26,651 nt of DNA from an uncultured Collinsella sp. Lineage in GTDB: Bacteria; Actinomycetota; Coriobacteriia; Coriobacteriales; Coriobacteriaceae. Made by a program: the position numbers and the translations under genes. Positions 1-7,589 of this stretch are shown here, one piece after another; position 1 is the first letter of the stretch, and the number at the start of each line of letters is the position of its first letter. Location of the stretch: NCBI GenBank assembly GCA_900540985.1, contig UQIC01000030.1, forward strand, positions 1-26,651, read 5' to 3'. The notes beneath the pieces were generated by a model. The model was not told the DNA's origin. It saw nothing but the letters and a program-made list of their open reading frames with translations, and searched no databases.

Positions 1-187
1 GACGCTGCAAACGCCCCTAAGCGGCAATCTGACGTTCAATCGTCGGTCGCGTACCAAAGTACGCTTCCCTCCTCTTTCACGTCACCTTGCTCGCTTAGGG
101 ACGTTTTCGCTGTTGGTGACGAAAACGCGGCGTTTCCATTGCTGGAGCTAAAGGCTTTCTTTCGACTTGCGTTCTTAGTCGAAAGCT
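1..187 (+). ncRNA. candidate structured non-coding RNA upstream of lspA
   Basis: No convincing coding frame is seen here, but several complementary segments nest into one fold. An outer helix pairs 9-15 (AAACGCC) with 129-135 (GGCGTTT). A 9-bp helix pairs 15/16-23 (CCCTAAGCG) with 92-100 (CGCTTAGGG). Inside it are hairpins 31-34/41-44 and 49-54/59-64 (GCGTAC-CAAA-GTACGC). A hairpin pairs 102-109 (CGTTTTCG) with 120-127 (CGAAAACG), and a separate 9-bp hairpin pairs 159-167 with 177-185. A plus-strand terminator follows at 191-227, which sets the orientation. The 5' end may lie outside the window. The family is not recognised; the raiA RNA class, known from Firmicutes and Actinobacteria, is one possibility to test, but I cannot confirm it by eye. 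Confidence 0.5.
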
Positions 188-190
188 ATT

Positions 191-227
191 AAGCGACATT
201 CCGTTATTCGGGATGTCGCTTTTGTTT
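191..227 (+). terminator. intrinsic terminator ending the upstream RNA
   Basis: A 12-bp stem (191-202 with 210-221, one G-U pair) built on AAGCGACAT/ATGTCGCTT has a 7-nt loop and is followed by CTTTTGTTTT. The U-run lies only on the plus strand, so it ends a plus-strand transcript, probably the structured RNA at 1-187. Confidence 0.85.
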
Positions 228-340
228 TGCGCTGGTTATTTCGCTAGCGTTGGAGAATATGCTGCGCGTTTGGCGTTTGTCACTATAAGATGATTAATTG
301 CGTTAAACGTAATTTGATTATCTGAGGGTAGGGGATTTCT
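228..340 (+). other. lspA leader region
   Basis: This non-coding stretch lies between the terminator and lspA. It contains a TATAAG box at 284-289 that could be a -10 element, but no good -35 lies at the right distance, so no promoter is called. The lspA ribosome binding site (GAGGGTAGGGG, 324-334) closes the region. Confidence 0.4.
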
Positions 341-940
341 TTGGGTCGTTCTGCGGATATGACGCCGCCTTTGCGTTGGCGGTTGGGGGTTGCTGGTGGG
401 GTAGCGCTCGTTGTGTTGCTTGTTGACCAGCTGACCAAGCTTGCGGTTCGTGCCGTGGGCGACGCTTTGCATGTGACTGTTATCCCCGGTGTGATCGATT
501 TTGTGTTTGTCCGCAATATCGGAGCCGCCTTTAGCATGGGCGAGGGTCATGGCGTCGCTTTCGCTGTGTTGGCGCTTGCGGTCATTGTCGCCATTGCCGT
601 GTACTTGCTCCGTGCATCCCAGCTCGCCCATCTTGAGGTCGTGGGCATGGCGATGGTTGCGGGCGGCGCCATTGGCAACGCAATCGACCGTCTGACTTTT
701 GGCTTTGTGACCGATTTTATTGCCACCACCTTCATCGACTTTCCCGTCTTTAACGTGGCCGATATCGGCATCACCGTAGGTGTCGTGCTTGCCCTCATCG
801 GCTACATGTTCTTGAGCCCTGCGGCCCGCGAAGTCGATGCGACTGCCGAGCTCAATGCCCGTGATGAGGCACGCGCCAAGCGCAAAGCCAAGCAGCGTGG
901 GGAGCGTGCCCGCAAGATTCGCGAAAGGAATGAGCGCTAA
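341..940 (+). CDS. lspA: lipoprotein signal peptidase (signal peptidase II)
   Basis: This membrane aspartyl protease removes the signal peptide of prolipoproteins after diacylglyceryl modification. It is 199 aa with four hydrophobic spans, at about 17-37, 71-90, 97-114 and 139-157. The family motifs are present: NIGAAFS near 59-65, GNAIDR at 112-117, VTDF with catalytic Asp125, and FNVAD with catalytic Asp141. The TTG start is chosen because a strong SD (AGGGG, 330-334) lies 6 nt upstream; the internal ATG at 359 has none. The C-terminus carries an unusually long, very basic tail (about 160-199, rich in R, K and E) beyond the last membrane span. The stop codon overlaps the rluD start by one base (TAATG), so the two are probably translationally coupled. 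Confidence 0.95.
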   Translation: MGRSADMTPPLRWRLGVAGGVALVVLLVDQLTKLAVRAVGDALHVTVIPGVIDFVFVRNIGAAFSMGEGHGVAFAVLALAVIVAIAVYLLRASQLAHLEVVGMAMVAGGAIGNAIDRLTFGFVTDFIATTFIDFPVFNVADIGITVGVVLALIGYMFLSPAAREVDATAELNARDEARAKRKAKQRGERARKIRERNER

Positions 941-1953
941 TGGCCGACATCCATATTCTCGTTGCCGACGATTGCGCTGGTCAGCGTCTTGACGCCTATC
1001 TGGGCTCCAATGACGGCTGCCCTACGCGCTCTGCCTGCGCGCATCTGATTGAGGGCGGTGCCGTATGTGTCAATGGCGAGACCTGTCTGTCTAAAAAGTA
1101 CGCCGTGCGAGCCGGCGACCGTATTTCGGTCGATTTGCCTGAGCCGCACGATCCCACCGATGTGATTCCCGAGGCCATCCCGCTCGACATTCGCTATGAG
1201 GACGACTATCTCATTGTGCTCTCCAAGCAGCGTGGCCTGGTGTGCCATCCTGCGCATGGTCATGAGAGCGGTACGCTCGCGAATGCCCTGGTCTATCACT
1301 GCGGTATCGACCATCTGGGCACCGTGCAGGGCGAGGATCGCCCCGGTATCGTGCATCGTTTGGATCGCGATACCTCGGGTCTCATGCTTGCGGCAAAGGA
1401 CGACGACACCCAGCGCGCGCTCCAAAATCTTATCCGTACGCGCACACTCGACCGCCGCTATATCACGCTTGTCCACGGGCACATCGCCATGGACGAGGGA
1501 ACCATTAACACCGGTATTGCCCGATCGACGCGCGACCGTGTCAAGATGGCGGTTTCTGACGATCCTTTCGCGCGCCAGGCCATTACGACCTTTAAGGTCC
1601 TCGAGCGCTTCGATTCCATGCGTTTTGACGACGGCTATACGCTCGTCGAGTGCCACCTGTTTACGGGCCGCACACATCAGATTCGCGTGCATATGTGCCA
1701 TATCAACCACGCCTGCGTGGGCGATCCACTCTACGGCAAGTGCGATGCACGCGCCGATCAGGGCCTGACCAGGCAGTTCCTGCATTCTTGGCGCGTGGCG
1801 TTCGACCATCCTGTGACGGGGGAGCGCATTGAGTGCCGCGACGAGTTGCCGTGGGATCTCGCTGCGGTTCTCGACGATCTGGCTCCGCGCTCGCTCGGTC
1901 GCACGGCCGCTGGAGATGAAATCGTTCCGCAGCTCGGTCTTCTCGAAGCCTAG
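940..1953 (+). CDS. rluD: RluA/RluD-family large-subunit rRNA pseudouridine synthase
   Basis: This 337-aa protein converts uridine to pseudouridine in RNA, in this family usually in 23S rRNA helix 69. An N-terminal S4 RNA-binding domain covers about 13-70. The catalytic domain follows, with HRLDRDTSG at 139-147; Asp142 is the expected nucleophile. The downstream FTGRTHQIRVHM motif is also typical of the RluA/RluD family. The ATG overlaps the lspA stop by one base. The lspA-rluD pairing is common in Gram-positive genomes. The exact target uridines cannot be read from the sequence, so rluD is a family-level name. Confidence 0.92.
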   Translation: MADIHILVADDCAGQRLDAYLGSNDGCPTRSACAHLIEGGAVCVNGETCLSKKYAVRAGDRISVDLPEPHDPTDVIPEAIPLDIRYEDDYLIVLSKQRGLVCHPAHGHESGTLANALVYHCGIDHLGTVQGEDRPGIVHRLDRDTSGLMLAAKDDDTQRALQNLIRTRTLDRRYITLVHGHIAMDEGTINTGIARSTRDRVKMAVSDDPFARQAITTFKVLERFDSMRFDDGYTLVECHLFTGRTHQIRVHMCHINHACVGDPLYGKCDARADQGLTRQFLHSWRVAFDHPVTGERIECRDELPWDLAAVLDDLAPRSLGRTAAGDEIVPQLGLLEA

Positions 1954-1971
1954 CCAGTATTAGGTGGTTTC

Positions 1972-2001
1972 TTGAACTCGGTAAGCCTGCGGTAAGATAT
2001 A
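1972..2001 (+). promoter_or_regulatory. candidate promoter of the glycosyltransferase gene
   Basis: TTGAAC at 1972-1977 lies upstream of overlapping -10-like boxes (TAAGAT 1993-1998, GATATA 1996-2001), giving a spacing of 15-18 nt depending on the choice. It sits in the 82-nt gap after rluD. An SD (GGGAG, 2026-2030) precedes the next ATG. Confidence 0.4.
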
Positions 2002-2035
2002 CGGTTGTTTACGTAACGCGTTCTCGGGAGCCTGC

Positions 2036-3331
2036 ATGCTCGCCTTTTTACAAACCAACACACCCATCGTGGTCTTCAACCAGATTGTCGTCACGCTGCT
2101 CACGGTCTGCTTTCTGTACCAGGTTGTCTTCTTTGTCATTGGCGCTCTTCGTGGCGAGGTCGCGCCTCCCAAGGCCAAAAAACTTCACCGCTATGCCTTC
2201 TTTATCGCGGCGCATAACGAGGAGGCCGTTATCGCCAATCTCGTTCGCTCCATCAAGGACCAGGATTATCCGTCCGAGCTCATCGAGATCTTCGTGGTCG
2301 CCGATGCCTGTACCGATAACACGGCACAGCTCGCGCGCGAGGCGGGCGCCATCGTCTATGAGCGCAATGACCTGGCCCGTAAGGGCAAGAGCTGGGTCAT
2401 GGACTTTGGTTTCGATCGCATTCTCAACGAGTATCCCGACACGTTTGAGGGCTACTTTATCTTCGACGCCGACAATGTTATCTCCCGCGATTACGTCTCC
2501 AAGATGAACGATGCCTTTGACCAGGGTTTCCATGTGGTCACGAGCTACCGCAACTCTAAGAACTTTGGCAGCTCGTGGATCTCGGCAGCTAATGCTACTT
2601 GGTACCTGCGCGAGGCGCGCTTTCTCAATAACGCGCGCAATATCTGCAAGACTTCTTGCGCTGTCTCGGGTTCGGGCTACCTCATCTCCGCCAGCGTTAT
2701 CGAGGGCATGCACGGTTGGCAGTTCCATACGCTGACCGAGGATATTCAGTTCACCACGTTCTGCGCCATTCACGGCATTCGCATCGGTTATGCGCCGGCG
2801 GAGTTCTTTGACGAACAGCCCGTGACGTTTAAGGCGTCCTGGAAACAGCGCATGCGGTGGACCAAGGGCTTTTACCAGGTGTTCTTTACCTACGGTAAGC
2901 ACTTGGTCAAGTCGACCTTCCGCTATCATCGCTTTGCCGCCTACGACATGTTTATGACCATCGCTCCGGGCATGCTGCTGTCCCTGATCTCCATGCTCGC
3001 CAACGCGACCTTCCTCATCGTGGGCGGGCTTTCGCACGGCTTCTTGGCCACCGAGGTCGAGATGCAGGCTTGTGCCGCCTCGCTCATTATGACCTTCGCC
3101 ATGATGTATCAGACGTTCTTTATCCTGGCGCTGCTTACGACCATCTTTGAGTACAAGCATATTCACTGCGCGCAAAAGTGGCGTCTGGTGACCAACCTGT
3201 TTACCTTCCCGATCTTTATGTTCAGCTATATCCCCATCACGGTGGCAGCGCTGTTCCTGAAGGTCGACTGGGTCCCGACGCAGCACGCCGTCAGCGTTAC
3301 TCTCGACGAGGTCATGCAAGGCGCTAAATAA
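2036..3331 (+). CDS. membrane glycosyltransferase, GT2 family (processive-synthase type)
   Basis: This 431-aa protein probably transfers a sugar from a nucleotide sugar onto a surface glycan or lipid at the cytoplasmic membrane. An N-terminal membrane span (about 16-37) precedes a GT-A domain. That domain contains IAAHNEE (57-63), VVADACTDN (87-95), the DAD metal-binding motif (144-146), TED (234-236) and QRMRW (271-275), the Q/RxxRW-type acceptor motif of cellulose, hyaluronan and PNAG synthases. At least three more spans follow from about 303. The ATG has a GGGAG SD 5 nt upstream. It has its own candidate promoter and terminator, with no neighbouring polysaccharide genes, so substrate and product remain unknown. 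Confidence 0.85.
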   Translation: MLAFLQTNTPIVVFNQIVVTLLTVCFLYQVVFFVIGALRGEVAPPKAKKLHRYAFFIAAHNEEAVIANLVRSIKDQDYPSELIEIFVVADACTDNTAQLAREAGAIVYERNDLARKGKSWVMDFGFDRILNEYPDTFEGYFIFDADNVISRDYVSKMNDAFDQGFHVVTSYRNSKNFGSSWISAANATWYLREARFLNNARNICKTSCAVSGSGYLISASVIEGMHGWQFHTLTEDIQFTTFCAIHGIRIGYAPAEFFDEQPVTFKASWKQRMRWTKGFYQVFFTYGKHLVKSTFRYHRFAAYDMFMTIAPGMLLSLISMLANATFLIVGGLSHGFLATEVEMQACAASLIMTFAMMYQTFFILALLTTIFEYKHIHCAQKWRLVTNLFTFPIFMFSYIPITVAALFLKVDWVPTQHAVSVTLDEVMQGAK

Positions 3332-3339
3332 CCACCATT

Positions 3340-3381
3340 AAAACCACCGCAAAGGGGACAGGTACCTTTGTGGTGGTTTTT
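3340..3381 (+). terminator. strong terminator hairpin after the glycosyltransferase
   Basis: A 16-bp stem pairs 3340-3355 with 3365-3380 (one G-U pair) and is followed by a T-run. The arm and loop include GGGGACAGGTACC, a sequence style also seen in dispersed palindromic repeats, so this could be a repeat element co-opted as a terminator. Confidence 0.8.
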
Positions 3382-3412
3382 GCGTTTGAGCTGCTGCCCA
3401 AGGAGGTTTTCG

Positions 3413-3835
3413 ATGATCTATATCCCGGTTTGGATTTGCATTTTTGCCGGCGCGTGGATTGATGCCCGTGAGCGGCGGTTTCCCAATGAGCTTGCCGGCG
3501 CGTGTGCGGTGGCGGCGTTTGCAGGTGTTTGCCTCGACAGGGGCGTTAGCACGGCACTTGACCACGCCGGTCTAGCAGTCATCGTCTACCTTGGCTTTGT
3601 GCTTACCGAGTCGCTCTGGCGTAGAGTTCGCCACGCTCCTGGCATTGGCATGGGGGATGTCAAGGCACTCTTTGCCCTTTGTACCTTCGATCCCCTGGGC
3701 GGCATTGTCGCGTTTGCGGTTGCGCTCCTGACCCTTGCCGTCGCTTGCCTCATCGCAAAATCACGCTCCCTGCCATTGCTGCCGTTTTTGGTGCCGATTT
3801 TTGCCATAATCGAGGTCGTGGGCTGCACTTTGTAA
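3413..3835 (+). CDS. A24-family prepilin peptidase-like membrane protease
   Basis: This small (140 aa) very hydrophobic protein has the two aspartate motifs of type IV prepilin leader peptidases: DARERRFPN at 17-25 (Asp17) and GMGDVK at 79-84 (Asp82). In the family these cleave prepilin signal peptides at the inner face of the membrane. The N-terminal cysteine-rich methyltransferase domain of full-length PilD is absent, so it is the minimal TadV/CpaA-like type. The ATG at 3413 is chosen because a perfect AGGAGG (3401-3406) precedes it; an in-frame upstream TTG at 3368 falls inside the terminator stem. No pilin or pilus assembly genes lie nearby, so its substrate is unknown. Confidence 0.82.
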   Translation: MIYIPVWICIFAGAWIDARERRFPNELAGACAVAAFAGVCLDRGVSTALDHAGLAVIVYLGFVLTESLWRRVRHAPGIGMGDVKALFALCTFDPLGGIVAFAVALLTLAVACLIAKSRSLPLLPFLVPIFAIIEVVGCTL

Positions 3836-3866
3836 CCGATTGCGCTTCCTTCTTAAGGAGCATGCC

Positions 3867-5114
3867 ATGGCAACTAATCAAGAAACGGCCGTCATTAAGG
3901 CGCGCGTGGACCGTATTCCTTCGGCGTTGTCGCCCGAACTTGTCGAGCGCATTGCCGCCGATCGTGCTTCGGGCTATGTCAACCCGTATCGTTGCAACGA
4001 CGATCAGGTCATTCGTCGTATTGATCGCGCCGCCGACAAAGGCACGCTTATGCGTCCGGCGTTTATGCGCGATACCGAAAAGATACTTCATCTTCCGGTG
4101 TACACCCGTTATGCAGGCAAAACGCAGGTCTTTAGCTTCCGTAGCAATGACGATCTGTCACGCCGCGGTTTGCACGTGCAGCTCGTCTCCCGCATTGCGC
4201 GCGATATCGGTCGCGCCCTGGGGCTCAATTGCGATCTGATCGAGGCGATTGGTCTGGGTCACGACTTGGGACACACGCCTTTCGGCCATGCCGGCGAGCG
4301 CTTCCTCAACGATATCTATCATGAGCGTACGGGGCGTTATTTTTTCCATAACGTGCAGTCGGTCCGCGTGCTCGACACGCTGTACGGCCGCAACGTGTCG
4401 CTCCAGACGCTCGACGGCGTGCTATGCCATAACGGCGAGTACGAGAAGCGTGTGTTTGAGTTCTCGGACATGAGCTCCTTTGACCAGTTTGACCAGACGG
4501 TTGAGGATTGCATTGCCACGGGCTATAGCGCAATTGAGCATCTGCGTCCCATGACGCTCGAGGGCTGCGTGGTTCGCATCTCGGATATCCTTGCCTACGT
4601 TGGGCGCGATCGCCAAGACGCCATTGCGGCGGGCCTGCTGTCACCCGACGCCTTTGATGATGGCCGGGGCGGTGCCTACAACAGTTGGATCCTCACGCAC
4701 GCTTCCATCGATATCGTTGAGCACAGCTATGGTAAGCCGCGCATCGAGATGAGCGAGGACCTGTTTGAGGAAATTCGCCGAGCCAAGCGCGAGAACTACG
4801 AGAAGATCTATAGCAAGGGCGGTATCGAAGGCGATTCCGAGGCGGAGCTGCGCGAGGCGTTCGTAAAGCTCTACGACCGTTGCCTGCGGGATCTAAACAG
4901 TGGCGACGAGTCCTCGTACATCTTTAAGCACCATATTTCGCGCATTGAGCAGCAGCTTTCCTACTATGATCGCACCTATGCCTGGCAGGACGACAAGGAT
5001 CAAGCCGTGGTGGATTATATCGCGAGTATGACGGACGGTTATTTCTGCGAGCTGACGAGCAAGCTGTTCCCTGGTCTGGAGTTTCCGCACCGTACCTATA
5101 TTAACGAACAGTAG
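3867..5114 (+). CDS. dgt: HD-domain dGTPase-family deoxynucleoside triphosphohydrolase
   Basis: The product (415 aa) resembles bacterial dGTPase-like proteins, which hydrolyse dNTPs to nucleoside and triphosphate. The KTQVF motif occurs near 85-89. The HD metal site is visible as His103 (RRGLH), His132-Asp133 in the GHDLGHTPFGH stretch, and probably Asp240 (RISD). The usual RLTHSLE segment is modified to RRGLHVQLV, but the His ligand is kept. The ATG at 3867 is preferred because AAGGAG (3855-3860) lies 6 nt upstream; an earlier in-frame TTG lacks such a site. dNTP specificity and any effector regulation cannot be deduced. Confidence 0.87.
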   Translation: MATNQETAVIKARVDRIPSALSPELVERIAADRASGYVNPYRCNDDQVIRRIDRAADKGTLMRPAFMRDTEKILHLPVYTRYAGKTQVFSFRSNDDLSRRGLHVQLVSRIARDIGRALGLNCDLIEAIGLGHDLGHTPFGHAGERFLNDIYHERTGRYFFHNVQSVRVLDTLYGRNVSLQTLDGVLCHNGEYEKRVFEFSDMSSFDQFDQTVEDCIATGYSAIEHLRPMTLEGCVVRISDILAYVGRDRQDAIAAGLLSPDAFDDGRGGAYNSWILTHASIDIVEHSYGKPRIEMSEDLFEEIRRAKRENYEKIYSKGGIEGDSEAELREAFVKLYDRCLRDLNSGDESSYIFKHHISRIEQQLSYYDRTYAWQDDKDQAVVDYIASMTDGYFCELTSKLFPGLEFPHRTYINEQ

Positions 5115-5129
5115 TTCGTATTAATTCGG

Positions 5130-5135
5130 TATACT
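5130..5135 (+). promoter_or_regulatory. candidate -10 box upstream of rarA
   Basis: TATACT in the short gap after the dGTPase gene is a good -10 match, but no clear -35 is seen 16-18 nt upstream. It could drive rarA from a start near 5142. Confidence 0.3.
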
Positions 5136-5174
5136 GTTAGTGGAAAACGTATTTGATTGATACACGGGATGGCT

Positions 5175-6524
5175 ATGGACGACCTTTTTTCTGCTTCGAC
5201 GCGCGAGCGTTCCTTTCAGAATGCGCCGCTTGCGGTGCGCATGCGCCCCAATTCGCTCGACGAGTACGTGGGCCAGCAAAAGGCCGTCGGTAAGGGTTCA
5301 TGGCTGCGTGCCGCGATCGAGCACGACGTGCTTTCGAGCGTGATTCTGTACGGGCCTGCCGGTACGGGCAAGACGACGCTGGCCCACATTATCGCCAACC
5401 ATACCAAGAGCGAGTTTGTCGAGGTCAGCGCCGTCACGGGTACCGTGAAGGACCTGCGTCGTGTGATTGATGAGGCCAAGACGCGCCTGAATACGTACGA
5501 CCGCCGCACCATTCTATTCATCGATGAGATTCACCGCTTCTCTAAGTCGCAGCAGGATGCCCTGCTGCATGCAGTTGAGAACCGTACCGTCATTATGATT
5601 GGCGCTACGACAGAGAACCCGTACTTCGAGGTCAACTCGGCACTGCTCTCACGTGGTCGCGTCGTGGAGCTTGAGCATCTGAAGGATGAGGATATCGCCA
5701 CGCTTATTGAACGTGCGCTTGAGGCACCGCAGGGCTTGAACGGTAAGTTCTCGGCCGATGAGGATACGGTCAAGACCATTTGCACGCTGGCAGCGGGTGA
5801 CGCTCGCTCGGCGCTCACGACGCTCGAGCTTGCGAGCGAGATTGCCGTCACGCGTCCCGATACCGAGGGAACGCCAGCGCCTGCCGCGGGGGAGCGCTAT
5901 CCCATCACCGTGGATGACGTGAAGATCGCCAACCCGCGTCGCGGCTTTACGTATGACAAAAACGGCGACATGCACTACGACATCATCAGTGCGTTCATCA
6001 AGTCCATGCGCGGTAGCGACCCCGATGCCACGATCTATTGGCTCGCGCGCATGATCGATGCTGGGGAGGATCCTAAGTTTATCGCTCGCCGCATTATGAT
6101 TCACGCTTCTGAGGATGTTGGCAACGCCGACCCGCAGGCGCTTTTGGTGGCGCATGCCGCGTTTAAGTCTGCCGAGGTCATTGGCTATCCCGAGTGCCGC
6201 ATTAACCTGGCTCAGGCTGCACTCTATGTGTGCTTGGCGCCAAAATCCAACGCGTGTGAGGCTTCGATCGATGCGGCGCTGGCCGATATCCATTCTAGTG
6301 GGCTTCGCGAGGTGCCGAGTTATCTGCGCGATCGCCATCGCCCGGGCAGCGATGAATACGGTGTGTATAAGTATCCACATGATTATCCCGAAGGCTGGGT
6401 CGATCAGCGCTATTTGCCCGAAGGCTTGGAACGCGGTGCATTTTGGCAGCCTGCCGGGCGCGGCTGGGAAGAGTGGCGCGTAGAGCAAAGCGAACGCGAC
6501 CGCAGCGGGAATGCACCGAAGTAG
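5175..6524 (+). CDS. rarA: replication-associated recombination protein A (AAA+ ATPase)
   Basis: This 449-aa member of the RarA/MgsA/WRNIP1 family is a clamp-loader-like AAA+ ATPase acting at stalled replication forks. It shows Walker A GPAGTGKT (60-67), Walker B ILFIDE (113-118), the sensor-1 motif GATTEN (143-148), and the helical and tetramerisation regions ending in a motif-rich segment around SYLRDRHRPGSDEYGVYKYP. The start is uncertain. ATG 5175 (MDDLFS, like other family members) has GGG at a useful distance, whereas ATG 5169 would lie directly on it; an upstream TTG at 5157 is also in frame. Confidence 0.93.
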   Translation: MDDLFSASTRERSFQNAPLAVRMRPNSLDEYVGQQKAVGKGSWLRAAIEHDVLSSVILYGPAGTGKTTLAHIIANHTKSEFVEVSAVTGTVKDLRRVIDEAKTRLNTYDRRTILFIDEIHRFSKSQQDALLHAVENRTVIMIGATTENPYFEVNSALLSRGRVVELEHLKDEDIATLIERALEAPQGLNGKFSADEDTVKTICTLAAGDARSALTTLELASEIAVTRPDTEGTPAPAAGERYPITVDDVKIANPRRGFTYDKNGDMHYDIISAFIKSMRGSDPDATIYWLARMIDAGEDPKFIARRIMIHASEDVGNADPQALLVAHAAFKSAEVIGYPECRINLAQAALYVCLAPKSNACEASIDAALADIHSSGLREVPSYLRDRHRPGSDEYGVYKYPHDYPEGWVDQRYLPEGLERGAFWQPAGRGWEEWRVEQSERDRSGNAPK

Positions 6525-6555
6525 CTGCTGATAATTTTGTCCCACGTTGCTGCTC

Positions 6556-6586
6556 TTGGCATGTTCGGTCCCCTTTGGGGTACCAT
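6556..6586 (+). promoter_or_regulatory. weak candidate promoter of the DUF948-sigma operon
   Basis: TTGGCA (6556-6561) and TACCAT (6581-6586) lie 19 nt apart. A small dyad (GGTCCCC/GGGGTACC) fills the spacer and could be an operator or a weak terminator. The sequence match alone is modest. Confidence 0.25.
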
Positions 6587-6624
6587 GAAAAGCGTCTGTA
6601 TTTCGATTCTTCCGGGAGGCTTGT

Positions 6625-7218
6625 ATGAGTCCCATTCAAATCGCCCTGCTGTTGCTCGCCGTTGCCGGCGTGTGGGCCATCGCTGAGCTCGCGCTTACCC
6701 TGCGCAAGACCCGCAATGTTGTCGACTCGCTCGATAAGACCGTGAACGACCTCAACAACACCATCGCCGAGGCTCAGCCTGTGGTGGCAAAGCTCGATGG
6801 CGCTGTCGATGAGCTTACGCCGGCGCTTGCCCAGATGGAGCCGCTGTTTAAGTCGAGCAAGACGGCAGTTGATGCCCTTACCTCCAATCTCGTAGAGGTC
6901 GAAGCCGTGGTTCGCGACATTTCCGAGGTTACGGGCAGCATGGCCGAGGCCAGCAATGCTGTGTCGAGCGTGACCGACTCTGCCGCCGGTGCTGTGCAGA
7001 AGCTCTTCAATAAGGTGAAGGCTCCTGCAGCTGAAGCCGAGCGCAAGCTTTCCGCTGCCGCCGAAGAAGCCGAGCAGCCGACCGAGCGCGTCTTGATTGG
7101 CAAGGCGGAGGACGAGGCCGCCGCGGGCGACGATGATGGTCAGAAGTCTGTATCCAAGCCGGCTCAGTATTACACCTATACGCCCGCCGAGACCTCTGAG
7201 GAGTCCTGCGATGAGTAG
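6625..7218 (+). CDS. DUF948-domain (YtxG-like) membrane-anchored coiled-coil protein
   Basis: This 197-aa protein has one N-terminal membrane segment (about 4-24), then a long heptad-rich helical region (about 30-150) and a charged, disordered C-terminus. This layout matches the DUF948 family. The Bacillus member YtxG belongs to the general stress regulon, which fits the sigma-factor gene two positions downstream. No enzymatic motif is visible. A GGGAGG SD (6614-6619) sits 5 nt before the ATG. The end overlaps the next gene by 8 nt (ATGAGTAG), so the two are co-translated. The biochemical role is unknown; it may be a scaffold or envelope sensor, which is inference. Confidence 0.8.
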   Translation: MSPIQIALLLLAVAGVWAIAELALTLRKTRNVVDSLDKTVNDLNNTIAEAQPVVAKLDGAVDELTPALAQMEPLFKSSKTAVDALTSNLVEVEAVVRDISEVTGSMAEASNAVSSVTDSAAGAVQKLFNKVKAPAAEAERKLSAAAEEAEQPTERVLIGKAEDEAAAGDDDGQKSVSKPAQYYTYTPAETSEESCDE

Positions 7219-7588
7219 CGAAGCAACCTGCCCTATCACGCTGACCGTTGCCGGTGACCCGCGTCTCGCTCGCCTTGTGCGCATGACGGCTGCCAACGTT
7301 GGTGCCCTGTGCTCTATGTCTGTCGATCGTATTGAGGACATCCGCATGGCTGCCGAGGAGGCTTTCATCTTTGGTTGCACCGCGGTCGACTGCGATGATA
7401 TCACCATCAAATTCGATGTCGATGAGACCCACGTTGGCATGACTATTACCTTTGGCGACCAGGCTACGGTCGATGAAGACGACCAGGCTGCGGTGTATGC
7501 CGAGCTCATCCTCGCGAGCGTGTGCGACTCCTACGAAAAGACTGCGGCGCCCCTGACGCTTTCCCTCGACCTCAAGGCGGATATCTAA
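7211..7588 (+). CDS. RsbW/SpoIIAB-like anti-sigma factor, degenerate ATPase motifs
   Basis: This 125-aa protein resembles the GHKL-fold anti-sigma factors that hold SigB/SigF-type sigmas. The segment IEDIRMAAEEAFIFG (41-55) lines up with the N-box region of RsbW (IEDMKIAVSEAVTNA). Glu50 is kept, but the Mg-binding Asn is Phe54. The glycine-containing G1 and G2 boxes expected later are not recognisable (ITFGDQATVDEDD instead). It may therefore bind sigma but neither ATP nor phosphorylate a partner; this is inference. ATG 7211 has GAGGAG upstream inside the preceding gene. The gap to the sigma gene is one base. No RsbV-like anti-anti-sigma gene is present. The assignment rests mainly on position plus the N-box segment. 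Confidence 0.65.
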   Translation: MSSEATCPITLTVAGDPRLARLVRMTAANVGALCSMSVDRIEDIRMAAEEAFIFGCTAVDCDDITIKFDVDETHVGMTITFGDQATVDEDDQAAVYAELILASVCDSYEKTAAPLTLSLDLKADI

Positions 7589-7589
7589 T

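Noticed and set aside
2048..3319. Long minus-strand frame opposite the glycosyltransferase
   Set aside because: Antisense to a gene with all GT2 motifs; no family resemblance in the antisense product.
3368..3412. Upstream TTG start for the prepilin-peptidase-like gene
   Set aside because: It lies within the terminator stem and has no SD, while ATG 3413 has a perfect AGGAGG.
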